Shown here one piece after another: positions 7,930 to 15,752 of a stretch of 64,000 nucleotides of DNA; positions within the stretch are counted from its first letter, which is position 1, and every line of letters starts with the position of its first letter. The notes below the pieces were generated by a model, which saw only the letters and a list, made by a program, of their open reading frames with translations, did no database searches and was not told the origin of the DNA. Source of the stretch: a virus; the IMG/VR virus record IMGVR_UViG_3300042934_001067, positions 62,001-126,000 of that record; one strand, 5' to 3'. The position numbers and the translations under genes were made by a program.

Positions 7930-8225
7930 TGCTGCCCCTCGACAGCGTCCGCGACGGCGGCGAACTGGTCGTCGGTGAATCCGGTCAGCTCAGCCTCGGC
8001 GGTCATCTCCTCGCCCCGGCCGAAGTCGGTGATCTTGGGCTCCTCGGTGACGTACTGCGATCCCCGGTCGTGGCGGGTGCATCCGGCGTTGCGCAGTTCC
8101 TCGGCGGCCCACTGGACGGGGGTGCGGTAGTCGTCGGAGTCGTAGGTGATCTCCTCGACCGCCGGGCGCCCGCGCCCCTCGCGGCTGTGGGGCAGGGTGT
8201 AGGTGCGGGTGATCTTGATCCGCAT
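7926..8225 (-). CDS. Hypothetical protein, paralogous to the C-terminus of the 463-residue neighbour
   Basis: 99 residues. The block EEITYDSDDY...PVQWAAEELR resembles EEITADADDI...PVAWAADYIR near residue 375 of the protein encoded at 8673-10064. Both are followed by an acidic tail, so they are likely duplicated modules. The start has AGGAG. Function unknown. Heads the coupled run down to the Arr-like gene. Confidence 0.7.
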   Translation of the reverse strand: MRIKITRTYTLPHSREGRGRPAVEEITYDSDDYRTPVQWAAEELRNAGCTRHDRGSQYVTEEPKITDFGRGEEMTAEAELTGFTDDQFAAVADAVEGQQ

Positions 8226-8234
8226 GGGTGGCTC

Positions 8235-8600
8235 CTAGGCGTTGTCGGCGGGGCGGACGGGGTAGGCGTGCGCGCTGCGGTACAGGAAGTCCACGGCGCC
8301 GTTCAAGTCGCTGATGCCGTCCCAGTCCCGGCCGTGGTGCTCGTCGTCGCGGATGATGCCCCGGGCGTACTCCAGCCTCAGCGCGTCGGCGGTGCGCACC
8401 GTGGTGATCAGTCCGTCTACCAGGGTGGCGGCCGTGTCGGCGGGGGTGCCGTTGGCGGTGAGTGCTGCCAGCAGCGCCGTGCGGGCCGTGTCGGCGGCCA
8501 CCTGGGCGTCATAGCGGCGGGCGTGCGCGCGGCGGCGGTAGTCGACGGTGATGCTCGCGGGGTCGGTGCGCATCGGCGTGACGTCGGCGGGGTCCAGCAT
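8235..8600 (-). CDS. Helical hypothetical protein
   Basis: 121 residues, almost entirely alpha-helical by composition (long Ala/Asp/Thr runs with regular hydrophobics), including TARTALLAALTANG and LVDGLITTVRTADALRLEYARG. No Cys, no membrane segment, no named family. The ATG is preceded by CAGGAGACG. It follows a strong hairpin after the upstream gene, so it may start a separate transcript. Confidence 0.65.
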   Translation of the reverse strand: MLDPADVTPMRTDPASITVDYRRRAHARRYDAQVAADTARTALLAALTANGTPADTAATLVDGLITTVRTADALRLEYARGIIRDDEHHGRDWDGISDLNGAVDFLYRSAHAYPVRPADNA

Positions 8601-8629
8601 GGCGGGGCGTCTCCTGGGGGCGGTCGGCG

Positions 8630-8662
8630 GGGGCGCCGGGCGGTGTGGTGGCCCGGCGCCCC
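8630..8662. terminator. Terminator hairpin
   Basis: GGGGCGCCGGGC (8630-8641) and GCCCGGCGCCCC (8651-8662) form a perfect 12-bp stem with a nine-base loop, just after the leftward gene ending at 8673. Confidence 0.7.
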
Positions 8663-8672
8663 GTGGGGGTGG

Positions 8673-10064
8673 CTAGAACGTCGTGGCGGCGGTGAACACC
8701 TGGGCGCGCTGCTCCTCGGTCCAGTCGCCCGTGAGCCGCACCATGGTGAGCGTCTCCTTGGCGCCGTCGTACGGGTCGGTGTAGGTGCCGGACAGCCACT
8801 CGTGCTCGCGCACGGTGTCACCGATGGGGCTCGCCGACGGCTCGGTAACGTCGGTCTTGCTGCGGATGTAGTCGGCGGCCCAGGCGACGGGGTCACCGTC
8901 GTGCGCCTCGATGTCGTCGGCGTCGGCGGTGATTTCCTCGGTGCTGGGCGTCTCCAGCTCCCGCACGTCCCCGTCCAGCGACAGGCAGTCGCCCGTGCAC
9001 TCGTGGTCATCCTCGCCCGCGTAGGCGCACTCCTCGGCCTCGGTGCTCACCACGCGGCGGGTGATCTCCAGGGTGTAGGCGGGCTCCTCGGCGGCCGGGG
9101 TCGGGGTGGCGGGCTTGCGGGTCTTCCGGGCGGGCTTGGCGGGGGCGCGGCGAACGGTGCCCCATTCCGTGGTGATGGCAGCCGTGTCGAGAATGGTGTC
9201 CGTGGTGCCGTCGGGGGCGGTCCACGTGCCATCGGTGAAGGGGAAACGGAGGCCGTTCAGGAACTCGTCGTAGTTGTTGCCGTGGCGCTCCATCACGCGC
9301 CCCTCGCCGGTGACGGTGAAGCGCACGGTGACCGTGCGGGCGGAGCCCGGTCCCTGTCCGATCGGCTCCATACCCATGAACCCGTACCGGGTCTTGGTAA
9401 GGGTGTAGCGGAAGCTGATGCGGTCGCCAGGGCGGACGTCGTGGACGTCAACGGTGTCGGTGTATCCGGCGGCTTCCTCGCGGGCGGTGTGGGCGGCGTG
9501 CTCGGCGCGGGCGGTGTCGGTGCTGGTGATGGACTGGCGGCACCAGCCGTGCGGGTCGGCGGCGGGCACGGCGGCCAGGGCGCGCATCACGGCGTCAGTG
9601 ATGCGGTCGCCGTTGTCGGCGCGGAAGTCCCGCACGGCGGTCTTCAGGGTGTCCGCGTCGGCGTTCCACGGCAGGGAGGGCAGGGCGGCGGCGATGACGT
9701 CGCGGGCGGCGCGGGCGGCCCGCATGGTCGGCAGGGAGTACAGGGTGACGCGAAGGGTGGACGGCTGCGCGATCACGTGCCACTCGCCGCGCTTGACCGG
9801 CTCCGCAAACAGGAACTTCCCGTTGTCGGCGGCCGGGGCGGGCGCGGGGGTCGGCTCCTCGGCCGGGGCGGTGGTGCCCGCGAGGCGGCGGGCGGTGGCC
9901 TTGCCGTCGGCGCTGAGCGTGTAGCCGTTGCCGTCGAAGGTGGCCAGACCCCGGGCGGCCAGGGCGCGGAGGGTGGTCGTGCGGGCGGTGATCATGTGGG
10001 CGTCGTTGGTCAGCGCCTCGGTGAGGGCGGCTTCCATGGTCTTGCTGATCTTTGCGTTCATCAC
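8673..10064 (-). CDS. Large modular hypothetical protein with N-terminal winged-helix-like region
   Basis: 463 residues. Residues 1-65 look like a winged helix (TTTLRALAARGLATFDGNGYTLSADGKATARRL). After a Pro/Ala linker come a long alpha/beta region, a 'PGDRISFRYTL' barrel-like module near residue 210, and a Lys/Arg/Pro hinge at ~310. Then follow a Cys-containing patch (ECAYAGEDDHECTGDC) and a C-terminal module shared with the 99-residue neighbour. Start is GTG (10064) or ATG (10061), both with AGGAG. Driven by palindromic promoter copy 3. No enzymatic motif seen; DNA binding is a guess from the N-terminus. Confidence 0.75.
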   Translation of the reverse strand: MMNAKISKTMEAALTEALTNDAHMITARTTTLRALAARGLATFDGNGYTLSADGKATARRLAGTTAPAEEPTPAPAPAADNGKFLFAEPVKRGEWHVIAQPSTLRVTLYSLPTMRAARAARDVIAAALPSLPWNADADTLKTAVRDFRADNGDRITDAVMRALAAVPAADPHGWCRQSITSTDTARAEHAAHTAREEAAGYTDTVDVHDVRPGDRISFRYTLTKTRYGFMGMEPIGQGPGSARTVTVRFTVTGEGRVMERHGNNYDEFLNGLRFPFTDGTWTAPDGTTDTILDTAAITTEWGTVRRAPAKPARKTRKPATPTPAAEEPAYTLEITRRVVSTEAEECAYAGEDDHECTGDCLSLDGDVRELETPSTEEITADADDIEAHDGDPVAWAADYIRSKTDVTEPSASPIGDTVREHEWLSGTYTDPYDGAKETLTMVRLTGDWTEEQRAQVFTAATTF

Positions 10065-10101
10065 ATGCTCCTGGCGGTCGTTCTCGGCGGGTACTCAGGC
10101 C

Positions 10102-10131
10102 AAGCTAATGCACATCGATATGCATTGTCTA
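10102..10131 (-). promoter_or_regulatory. Palindromic promoter copy 3
   Basis: Minus-strand -35 TAGACA (10126-10131), 18-base spacer containing the palindrome (plus strand TGCACATCGATATGCA, 10109-10124), -10 TAGCTT (10102-10107). Start codon 38 bases from the -10. One of the best-formed copies. Confidence 0.88.
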
Positions 10132-10151
10132 GCGGGGTTCGGGAATCCGTC

Positions 10152-10188
10152 CCACGGGCGCCCGGCGGGCGGGGCCGGGCGCCCGTGG
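10152..10188. terminator. Terminator hairpin
   Basis: CCACGGGCGCCCGGC (10152-10166) pairs perfectly with GCCGGGCGCCCGTGG (10174-10188), a 15-bp stem, right after the leftward gene ending at 10195. Confidence 0.75.
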
Positions 10189-10194
10189 CGGGGA

Positions 10195-11379
10195 TCAGTC
10201 GGCGGGCATCGTGGTCTTCCACCCCTCGACGATGCGCACGCGGCGGCCGTACTTGCGGCGCAGCATGTCTCGCAGCGACGCGAGACCGGTACCGTAGCCG
10301 ATCGCGGGGGCGCCGTTCACGGCGTATTCGTAGGTCCAGCGCCACGCCGGGCCGGGGCGGGCGACTTCCGGGTACAGCCTGGAGCGCGTGATCAGAACGG
10401 CGGGCGTGCCGTCGGCGGCCGGGCCGGGCGGCGCCGGGCACGTTCCCGTGGAGTGCCGAGTGACCCACTCACCCTCGACGTGGACCCGCTCTCCCTTCTC
10501 GGCCGCCACCAGGACGCCGCAGCGCACACACTCCCCCTCGAACCTGTTCCCCTGGGCCGGGCGCCCCGCCTGCGGCTGCTGGGGCTCCTCGGCGGCCGGG
10601 CGCTCCTGGCACTCACCGGGCTTGTGCTGAACGGTCCAGCGGCCGTCAACACGCTCGCGCTCACCCTCGCCCGCTTCGACCAGGGCGCCGCAGTTGCGGC
10701 ACTCGCCCGCGTAGCGGTTGGCGGGGAGCGGCTTGGGTGCGGGGGCGGGCTTGGGCTCCTCGGCCTTGACCGGACGGGGCTTGCGCACGGGTGGGGCCGG
10801 GGGCTCCTCGCCTTCCAGCCATGCGCCCTTGTAACGGCGGGCGATCGCGCGGCGTGCTTCCTCACGGGCGGCCTGCGCCTCGGGGCCGCCGACGGCGTGA
10901 GCGCGAATCGTGTAGATGGTGTGGAACGCGCCTTTGGCCCAGTAGGCGGGGTGGTCGGACGACTCCGACGTCCAGGACTTGCCGTCCTCGAACGTGATCG
11001 CAGCGCGCACGCACGGAACGTCGACGTACTTGTCGTCCTCGACGCCGCGCCCGGTGAACTCCGTCACCTCCACCGTGGCCACCGTGCGCCATGCTGCCTT
11101 GTAGTCCCACGGCTTGTTGCCGCTCACTCCGCCGTGCGCCTGCGACATGATGCGCATGCCGGGCTTGATGTCCCGGACGGCCACGGTCGCGGCGGAGTCG
11201 GCGAGCGCCTTTTCGTACGCTTCGAACGCGGTGCGCCCCCGGCGGGAAAGGCGGACCTTCTTGCCGGAGCAGCTCCAGCACACGTTGCCGTCACGCTCGT
11301 TGTAGGAGTACCGGCCGGTACCGCCGCAACGGCCGCAGGGCTCTTCATCGAAATGGATCTTGACGATGGTTACGGTCAC
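10195..11379 (-). CDS. Modular zinc protein: DnaJ-type zinc finger plus two tandem zinc ribbons
   Basis: 394 residues, GTG start with GAGGAG upstream. The N-terminus has CGRCGGTG and CWSCSG, the CxxCxGxG pattern of DnaJ-type zinc fingers (~15-40). Next is a barrel-like module opened by RDIKPGMRIMSQA (~70-165). After a Pro/Lys hinge come two similar ribbons: CRNCGALVEAGEGE...GRWTVQHKPGEC and CVRCGVLVAAEKGE...GEWVTRHSTGTC. The C-terminal ~70 residues include a small alpha/beta domain (GLASLRDMLRRKYGRRVRI). Related ribbons occur in the 13.5 kb gene. Likely nucleic-acid or protein binding; no catalytic site seen. Confidence 0.78.
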   Translation of the reverse strand: MTVTIVKIHFDEEPCGRCGGTGRYSYNERDGNVCWSCSGKKVRLSRRGRTAFEAYEKALADSAATVAVRDIKPGMRIMSQAHGGVSGNKPWDYKAAWRTVATVEVTEFTGRGVEDDKYVDVPCVRAAITFEDGKSWTSESSDHPAYWAKGAFHTIYTIRAHAVGGPEAQAAREEARRAIARRYKGAWLEGEEPPAPPVRKPRPVKAEEPKPAPAPKPLPANRYAGECRNCGALVEAGEGERERVDGRWTVQHKPGECQERPAAEEPQQPQAGRPAQGNRFEGECVRCGVLVAAEKGERVHVEGEWVTRHSTGTCPAPPGPAADGTPAVLITRSRLYPEVARPGPAWRWTYEYAVNGAPAIGYGTGLASLRDMLRRKYGRRVRIVEGWKTTMPAD

Positions 11380-11417
11380 CGTGTGCTCCTCGTGCTGTCG
11401 TCCTCGGCGGGACCGCC

Positions 11418-11447
11418 AGACTAATGCATATGGATGTGCATTGAAAG
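11418..11447 (-). promoter_or_regulatory. Palindromic promoter copy 4
   Basis: Minus-strand -35-like CTTTCA (11442-11447), spacer 18 with palindrome (plus strand TGCATATGGATGTGCA, 11425-11440), -10 TAGTCT (11418-11423). Drives the gene starting at 11379. Confidence 0.85.
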
Positions 11448-11472
11448 CCTGTTGGGGAAGATCTTCGACGCA

Positions 11473-11513
11473 CAGCACCCGGGGCGGGCCGACCGCTCCC
11501 GCCCCGGGTGCTG
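11473..11513. terminator. Terminator hairpin
   Basis: CAGCACCCGGGGCGGG pairs with CCCGCCCCGGGTGCTG, a perfect 16-bp stem, immediately after the leftward gene ending at 11520. Confidence 0.8.
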
Positions 11514-11519
11514 GCACCC

Positions 11520-13250
11520 CTACGCCACCAGGGACACGGTTACCGTTTCGCCGTCGTGGCGCAGCACCAGGGACTCATCACTGCGGGTGTAGCGGGCGCC
11601 CGCCCGCACCATGCCTGCCACCATGCCCACCACGTAATCGCGGTCCTCGGTGCTCACGCTGTTGTCCATCCCCCGCACCACCCGCACCGCGAGCCGGTCA
11701 CGGTGCGGCGTGACGTCGTCGGCGAGCGCCATGGCCGCACCCTCGGACGCGTTCAGGGTGCTCACGGGCGCGGGCGCGTCGGCGGGCTGCTGCGGCTCCT
11801 CGGCGGGGGCGGCGGCGCGGTCGGGCTTGCTGTCCTCGACCCAGTAGCCGTGCTCGGTACCGTCCGAACCGCACCCCTCGCACCCCTCGCCCTCACTGTC
11901 GATGATGTGGCGGCCCACCAGGACGTCAACGGCGTCACGCGCGTCCGACTCGTCGTCGTAGGAGTCGAACGCCCCCTCACGCTCAAAGCGGATCTTGTAG
12001 CGGTGGTTCGTGCATCCGTCGCTGTCGCCCTCGTGCTCCTCACACTCCTCGGCGCCACTCTCGTCGGCGGGCGCCGGGCGCCGTGGCACGTAGCGACGCT
12101 CGCACGTCTGGCCGTCGTGCGGGTCGGTGTCGCTCATGACGATCACGCCATCCGGGCCCTTGCGGAAGTCGAGTCCCTTGGCAATGCGCGACTTCAGCAC
12201 ACGGCACACCCATTCGGCGTCCCGGGTGTAGCGGGGCTCAGGCTCCCCGTTGCTGAACACGTCGTACCACTCCGCGTCAACGGCGTACGCGGCGCCGCCC
12301 TCGATGCTCTCGCCGGTGTTCGTGATGCGGTGCGCGCCCGACGGCATGCCCTTGTCGGTGGGGGTCTCCTCGGCGTCGTCGTCGGACAGCGCGGCGCCGC
12401 ACATGCTCAGCTCAGTGCACGCCTGCCCGGACTCGGCGCCGCACCCCTCGCACGGCTGCCTCTCGGCGGCCGGGCTCCCGTTCAGTTCTCCCAGGTAGGA
12501 AATTGTCACCTCGGGCTTCGGCGTGCGGTGCGTACGGCGCCAGTGCGCCGCAGCCTCACGCACGGCCTCCTCGCTGTCCGCTGCGAGGTACCTTTCACCG
12601 GCCGCGTAGCCGTAGTGCGCGGGCCACGTGGCATGCACCCAGTGGCCCGCGCCGCCCTCCTCGGCCCGCTGCAAGGCGCCGTCGATGGCCGCGTGAATGC
12701 GGGTTTGCTCCTGCGCCCAGCCGTTGGGGAAAATGGGGCGCTGCGGGACGAGCCAGATGGGGCACGGCTCGCCCGCGCCGTCGAAACCGGGGTCGGTGAC
12801 GCCCGCACCGTCGATCCGGATGAGACCGCTGTCCCCGACGGTAACGGCGAAACCCTTGCGACGGGCGGCGGCGATGCGGAGCCGGACCGACGCGGCGTTC
12901 TCGTCGCACAGCTTGCGGGCCCAGCCGAAACCGTTGGCACCCGTGTGGCAGGCGTACATAACCGACTCGACGTCGACCGCCGGGGGCTCCTCGGTCGGCT
13001 TCTCGCGGACCAGGGCGACCGCGTCGGCGGTGAGGTAGGTACGGGTGACGGTGCGCACCGGCTTCCCCGTCTCGTAGTCCCGGACGGTGACGACTTCCAC
13101 CCGCTCGGCCATGCTGCGCTTCTTCAGCGCCTCGACGGTGCGGGGGTTGGCGGAGCCGGGGCGGATCTCGTAGCGCCCCTCGTCGTCGGGACCGGCCTCG
13201 ACGGCGGCGCGGATGGTGCGGATCATCGGCTCACTGAGCTTTGCGGCCAT
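11520..13250 (-). CDS. Large modular hypothetical protein with several cysteine clusters
   Basis: 576 residues starting MAAKLSEPMIRT; the upstream in-frame extension lacks an RBS, whereas this ATG has AAGGAG. A winged-helix-like N-terminus (~1-95, with TYLTADAVALVREK) precedes an alpha/beta middle. There are three Cys-rich patches: CEGCGAESGQAC, EECEEHEGDSDGC and CEGCGSDG. The layout repeats modules from the genes at 3.4, 8.7 and 10.2 kb. No enzymatic signature is recognised. Expressed from palindromic promoter copy 5 and closed by a strong hairpin. Confidence 0.75.
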   Translation of the reverse strand: MAAKLSEPMIRTIRAAVEAGPDDEGRYEIRPGSANPRTVEALKKRSMAERVEVVTVRDYETGKPVRTVTRTYLTADAVALVREKPTEEPPAVDVESVMYACHTGANGFGWARKLCDENAASVRLRIAAARRKGFAVTVGDSGLIRIDGAGVTDPGFDGAGEPCPIWLVPQRPIFPNGWAQEQTRIHAAIDGALQRAEEGGAGHWVHATWPAHYGYAAGERYLAADSEEAVREAAAHWRRTHRTPKPEVTISYLGELNGSPAAERQPCEGCGAESGQACTELSMCGAALSDDDAEETPTDKGMPSGAHRITNTGESIEGGAAYAVDAEWYDVFSNGEPEPRYTRDAEWVCRVLKSRIAKGLDFRKGPDGVIVMSDTDPHDGQTCERRYVPRRPAPADESGAEECEEHEGDSDGCTNHRYKIRFEREGAFDSYDDESDARDAVDVLVGRHIIDSEGEGCEGCGSDGTEHGYWVEDSKPDRAAAPAEEPQQPADAPAPVSTLNASEGAAMALADDVTPHRDRLAVRVVRGMDNSVSTEDRDYVVGMVAGMVRAGARYTRSDESLVLRHDGETVTVSLVA

Positions 13251-13293
13251 GGTGTCGCTCCTTGTGGTGGCTGTTCTTGGCGGGAACGGCACC

Positions 13294-13323
13294 AACGTAA
13301 TGCATATCGATGTGCATTGGAAG
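13294..13323 (-). promoter_or_regulatory. Palindromic promoter copy 5
   Basis: Minus-strand -35-like CTTCCA (13318-13323), spacer 18 with palindrome (plus strand TGCATATCGATGTGCA, 13301-13316), -10 TACGTT (13294-13299). Drives the gene starting at 13250. Confidence 0.85.
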
Positions 13324-13353
13324 TGATTCGCTGAAGAATCTTTCCGGGCATGC

Positions 13354-13398
13354 GAACGGGGCAGGAGCGGGCACGTAGCCCTGTCTCCTGCCCCGTTC
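13354..13398. terminator. Terminator hairpin
   Basis: GAACGGGGCAGGAG pairs perfectly with CTCCTGCCCCGTTC. It ends the leftward cluster that includes the genes between 13453 and 14793. Confidence 0.75.
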
Positions 13399-13452
13399 TT
13401 CCCCGCCGTGGCTACCGTCTAGGCGCCCCCTCTCCTGTCGTGGCCGTCGACC

Positions 13453-13506
13453 CTAGTGCGGGCGCGTGGGCCGCTTCGGTCGACGCGGTCGGCGCGGGTG
13501 GCTCAT
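13453..13506 (-). CDS. Possible 17-residue highly basic micropeptide
   Basis: MSHPRRPRRPKRPTRPH: nine Arg/Lys in 17 residues with alternating Pro. It has an unusually strong site (GAGGAGGTGACC) and follows closely after the stop of the preceding gene. Such a peptide could bind RNA or DNA, or be a chance frame. It is listed because the RBS is among the best in the region. Confidence 0.35.
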   Translation of the reverse strand: MSHPRRPRRPKRPTRPH

Positions 13507-13508
13507 GG

Positions 13509-13766
13509 TCACCTCCTCGGCGGGTGGAGGATGACGCCGGGCGCGTGGCCGGGCATCGGTCCGTCGTCGGGGTTGGGCGCCTGCTCGCACTCGGTGCCGT
13601 TGCGTCCCACGGTCCAGGCGTCGCCGTCGGCGGCCAGCTCCATGGCGTCGCCGCAGTGCTGGCACACGCTCCGCTTCGGGTAGCCGTCGGGGTCGGGCTC
13701 CGGCGGCGCCGGGGCGGGGCCCTGCACGGTGGGCAGTGCGGACGGGGGCGGGATGAACGGAATCAT
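13509..13766 (-). CDS. Small zinc-ribbon protein
   Basis: 85 residues: a Pro-rich N-terminus, then CQHCGDAMELAADGD, AWTVGRNGTECEQ. It follows the same CxxCG...G.W....C pattern as the two tandem ribbons of the 394-residue protein, so it is a stand-alone version of that module. ATG with GAGGAG upstream; lies in a leftward run with 13789-14793. Probably a nucleic-acid or protein adaptor. Confidence 0.68.
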   Translation of the reverse strand: MIPFIPPPSALPTVQGPAPAPPEPDPDGYPKRSVCQHCGDAMELAADGDAWTVGRNGTECEQAPNPDDGPMPGHAPGVILHPPRR

Positions 13767-13788
13767 CGGACAGCCTCCTCGCGGGAGT

Positions 13789-14793
13789 TCAGTGCAGGAC
13801 CAGGCTGCGCATTCCGTAGCCGCGCAGGGGATAGCGGTCCTCGAACAGCTCGGACGTGTGGTCGCATCCGGGGCAGGAGTCGCGGCCGGTGCCGTAGTCA
13901 TGGGCGCACCGCGTGCCGTACAGGGCGCGCGCCATGGCCTTGACGGCGACGTCTGCGCGGTGCCCGGTCCAGACGGCGGGGTCGGGGGGCGTGATCCATC
14001 CGGCGTCCGGGGCGGGCGTGACGGTGACGCGGTAACGGCCGTTGTCGTCGAGGTCGAGGCGGACGTCACGGCTGAAGTGGTGGAAGATCCACGCGACCGG
14101 CGGCCGGTACTCATCCCGGGGGCCGTCGGCCTCGATCACGGCCAGGCGGAACGGGGCTCCGGGGGTCTGGTCGCACAGGTCGGCCCAGACGGCGTCAGCG
14201 TGCCCCAGAGCGTTCACCGCGTCGTGGTCGAGGGGGAACGGCGTGCCAGGGGTGGTGTGTTCAGGCTCGGGCGCCCAGGACGGCCGGAACTCCGGCGCGA
14301 AGTAGATGCGGGCGCCGTCCTGCTCGGCGTAGCCGCCCAGCTTGCTGAACACCTGGAACGGGATGTTGACCCAGGTCGAACCCGTGTGGTTGGCGTCGTG
14401 GAACTGCTTGGGCGAGGTGTGCGGAAGGCGAACCCGCTCGATGTACGGGCGCCCCATGAGGGTGACGCCTGCGATCCAGCCGGACGCCTTACCCTGGGCT
14501 CGTCCGGCCAGGCTGAGGATGATTTTCAGGTACTCATCCGGGATGATCAGCCGCTCACGCTCGCGGAGCGCCTCGGCGGCGGCGCGGCCGTCCTCGGTCA
14601 GGAAGTAGTGTCCGCGCTCCTCGTCGGCCGTGGCCAGGCCCTGAGCGACCAGCCGCGCGCCGTCGGGGGCGTGCACGTTGCCGCTCTTGACCTCAAGGGC
14701 GGCCAGAAGGGCCGAGTCCTCCAGGGCGTCAGCGTCCGTGAACGGCGGCTCCATCTCGGCGTCGGTCGGCGCCTGAGCGTCGGTGGTGTCCAT
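13789..14793 (-). CDS. Modular hypothetical protein with winged-helix-like N-terminus and C-terminal zinc motif
   Basis: 334 residues. Residues ~20-85 resemble a winged helix (LLAALEVKSGNVH, ARLVAQGLATADEERGHYFLTEDGRAAAEAL). The middle is alpha/beta. The C-terminus has CAHDYGTGRDSCPGCDH, a probable zinc site. Same winged-helix layout as in the 8.7 and 11.5 kb genes. ATG preceded by CGAGGGG. Heads the short run of three leftward genes down to 13453. Function unknown. Confidence 0.72.
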   Translation of the reverse strand: MDTTDAQAPTDAEMEPPFTDADALEDSALLAALEVKSGNVHAPDGARLVAQGLATADEERGHYFLTEDGRAAAEALRERERLIIPDEYLKIILSLAGRAQGKASGWIAGVTLMGRPYIERVRLPHTSPKQFHDANHTGSTWVNIPFQVFSKLGGYAEQDGARIYFAPEFRPSWAPEPEHTTPGTPFPLDHDAVNALGHADAVWADLCDQTPGAPFRLAVIEADGPRDEYRPPVAWIFHHFSRDVRLDLDDNGRYRVTVTPAPDAGWITPPDPAVWTGHRADVAVKAMARALYGTRCAHDYGTGRDSCPGCDHTSELFEDRYPLRGYGMRSLVLH

Positions 14794-14825
14794 GCGGCGG
14801 GTCCCCTCGTGGTGGTGGGTCGGGT

Positions 14826-14897
14826 GGTGGAGAGCGCCCCGGGCCGGAGTCGAACCGGACCCGAACCGCCACGCCCCTCGCGGGGGCGGGCCGGGGC
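14826..14897 (-). other. tRNA-like intergenic element 1
   Basis: On the minus strand, GCCCCGG and CCGGGGC could form an acceptor-like stem. Between them are a hairpin CGCCCC/GGGGCG and a T-arm-like CCGG-TTCGACT-CCGG. The element ends GCTCTCCACCA. No anticodon arm fits, so it is not a standard tRNA. A sister element with identical stem and the same end lies 850 bases away. Alternative reading: an elaborate terminator. Confidence 0.45.
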
Positions 14898-14904
14898 TGT
14901 GGTG

Positions 14905-15651
14905 CTACTCGGCGAGCAGCTCGGCGCGGACGTACGCCCAGTTGATCGCGTCGAAGCCTTCGGAGGCGTCGCGGCCGTCGGCGGCCTCGCTCAAACTGTC
15001 CCGAATCAGGGCGATGGTGTGGCGGTCGTCGGCCGAACGGTGGGCGCGGGGGCCGAAGACCACCGGGCGGAGGTGGTCGCGCAACTCGTCCTCACCGGCG
15101 CGCGCAGCGTTGCGGGCGTCCTCAATGAACGTTCCGTCGTTGGTGATCCACACGGCAACCGAGTGCGTGGCGAAGTTCTGGCCGTCGTACGGGCCGCCCT
15201 CGACGCGGCGCGGCGTAGCGGCCTGGTGGCGGTTGGCCAGGCGGAAGGCGGCGCGACGGACCTCAATGGGGAGGGACTCGTCGTTGATCTTGGCCCTGTT
15301 GGCCTCGACCTTTTCAGGGGTGGAGAGAATCGGCCGCTCGACGCACAGCAGGTCACCGCACCGGAGCAGGTCCGTGGAGCCGTCGGCGTAGAACACCTCG
15401 GCCGTGCCGGGGTCGGCGTCCTTGGCCCACTCAACGCGGATGATGTCCTTGAACTTGTCCAGGTGGCCGTGAGCGTCCTGGCCCCGTCCGCTCTCGGGCT
15501 TGCGGGCAGTACCGGCCGCAGTGCGGGTGATCATGTGGGGGATCCTGTCGGCGTCCACGCCCTTGAGGCCGTCGATACGCAGGTGTCCGGGGGCGGTGTT
15601 GCCGCTGGCGGCAACGGCCTCGGCGGGGGTCAGGTAGTCGAAGATGCTCAC
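14905..15651 (-). CDS. Hypothetical protein
   Basis: 248 residues, GTG start (VSIFDYLTPAEAV) with GAGGAGAACACCC upstream. The N-terminal half is alpha/beta with CGDLLCVERPIL near residue 100. The C-terminal half is helical (RRAAFRLANRHQAATPRR) with a WAYVRAELLAE end. It contains YDGQNFATHSVAVWI, which reads like a barrel strand pair. No recognised family. It is flanked on both sides by the tRNA-like elements. Confidence 0.7.
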   Translation of the reverse strand: MSIFDYLTPAEAVAASGNTAPGHLRIDGLKGVDADRIPHMITRTAAGTARKPESGRGQDAHGHLDKFKDIIRVEWAKDADPGTAEVFYADGSTDLLRCGDLLCVERPILSTPEKVEANRAKINDESLPIEVRRAAFRLANRHQAATPRRVEGGPYDGQNFATHSVAVWITNDGTFIEDARNAARAGEDELRDHLRPVVFGPRAHRSADDRHTIALIRDSLSEAADGRDASEGFDAINWAYVRAELLAE

Positions 15652-15676
15652 GGGTGTTCTCCTCGGTAGGCGGGAT

Positions 15677-15747
15677 GGTGGGGAGCGCCCCGGTCGGGCA
15701 TCGAACCCGGCTCGGGCCGCCCCGCCCGTGTGGGCGGGGCCGGGGCC
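15677..15747 (-). other. tRNA-like intergenic element 2
   Basis: Minus strand: stem GCCCCGG/CCGGGGC, inner hairpin CCCCGCCC/GGGCGGGG, T-arm-like GGG-TTCGATG-CCC, end GCTCCCCACCA. Same plan and same outer stem as the element near 14.85 kb, but different inner bases, so the stems seem to covary. Lies between two leftward genes, just before a GAGGAG ribosome site. Confidence 0.45.
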
Positions 15748-15752
15748 GTCTG

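Noticed and set aside
7743-10391. 882-codon plus-strand frame
   Set aside because: Runs over several well-supported leftward genes with GTGA overlaps; low-complexity Gly/Arg content; no RBS.
14826-14897. A true tRNA gene
   Set aside because: T-arm-like loop and CCACCA-type end are present, but no anticodon arm can be folded and the acceptor spacing is wrong, so it is reported only as tRNA-like.
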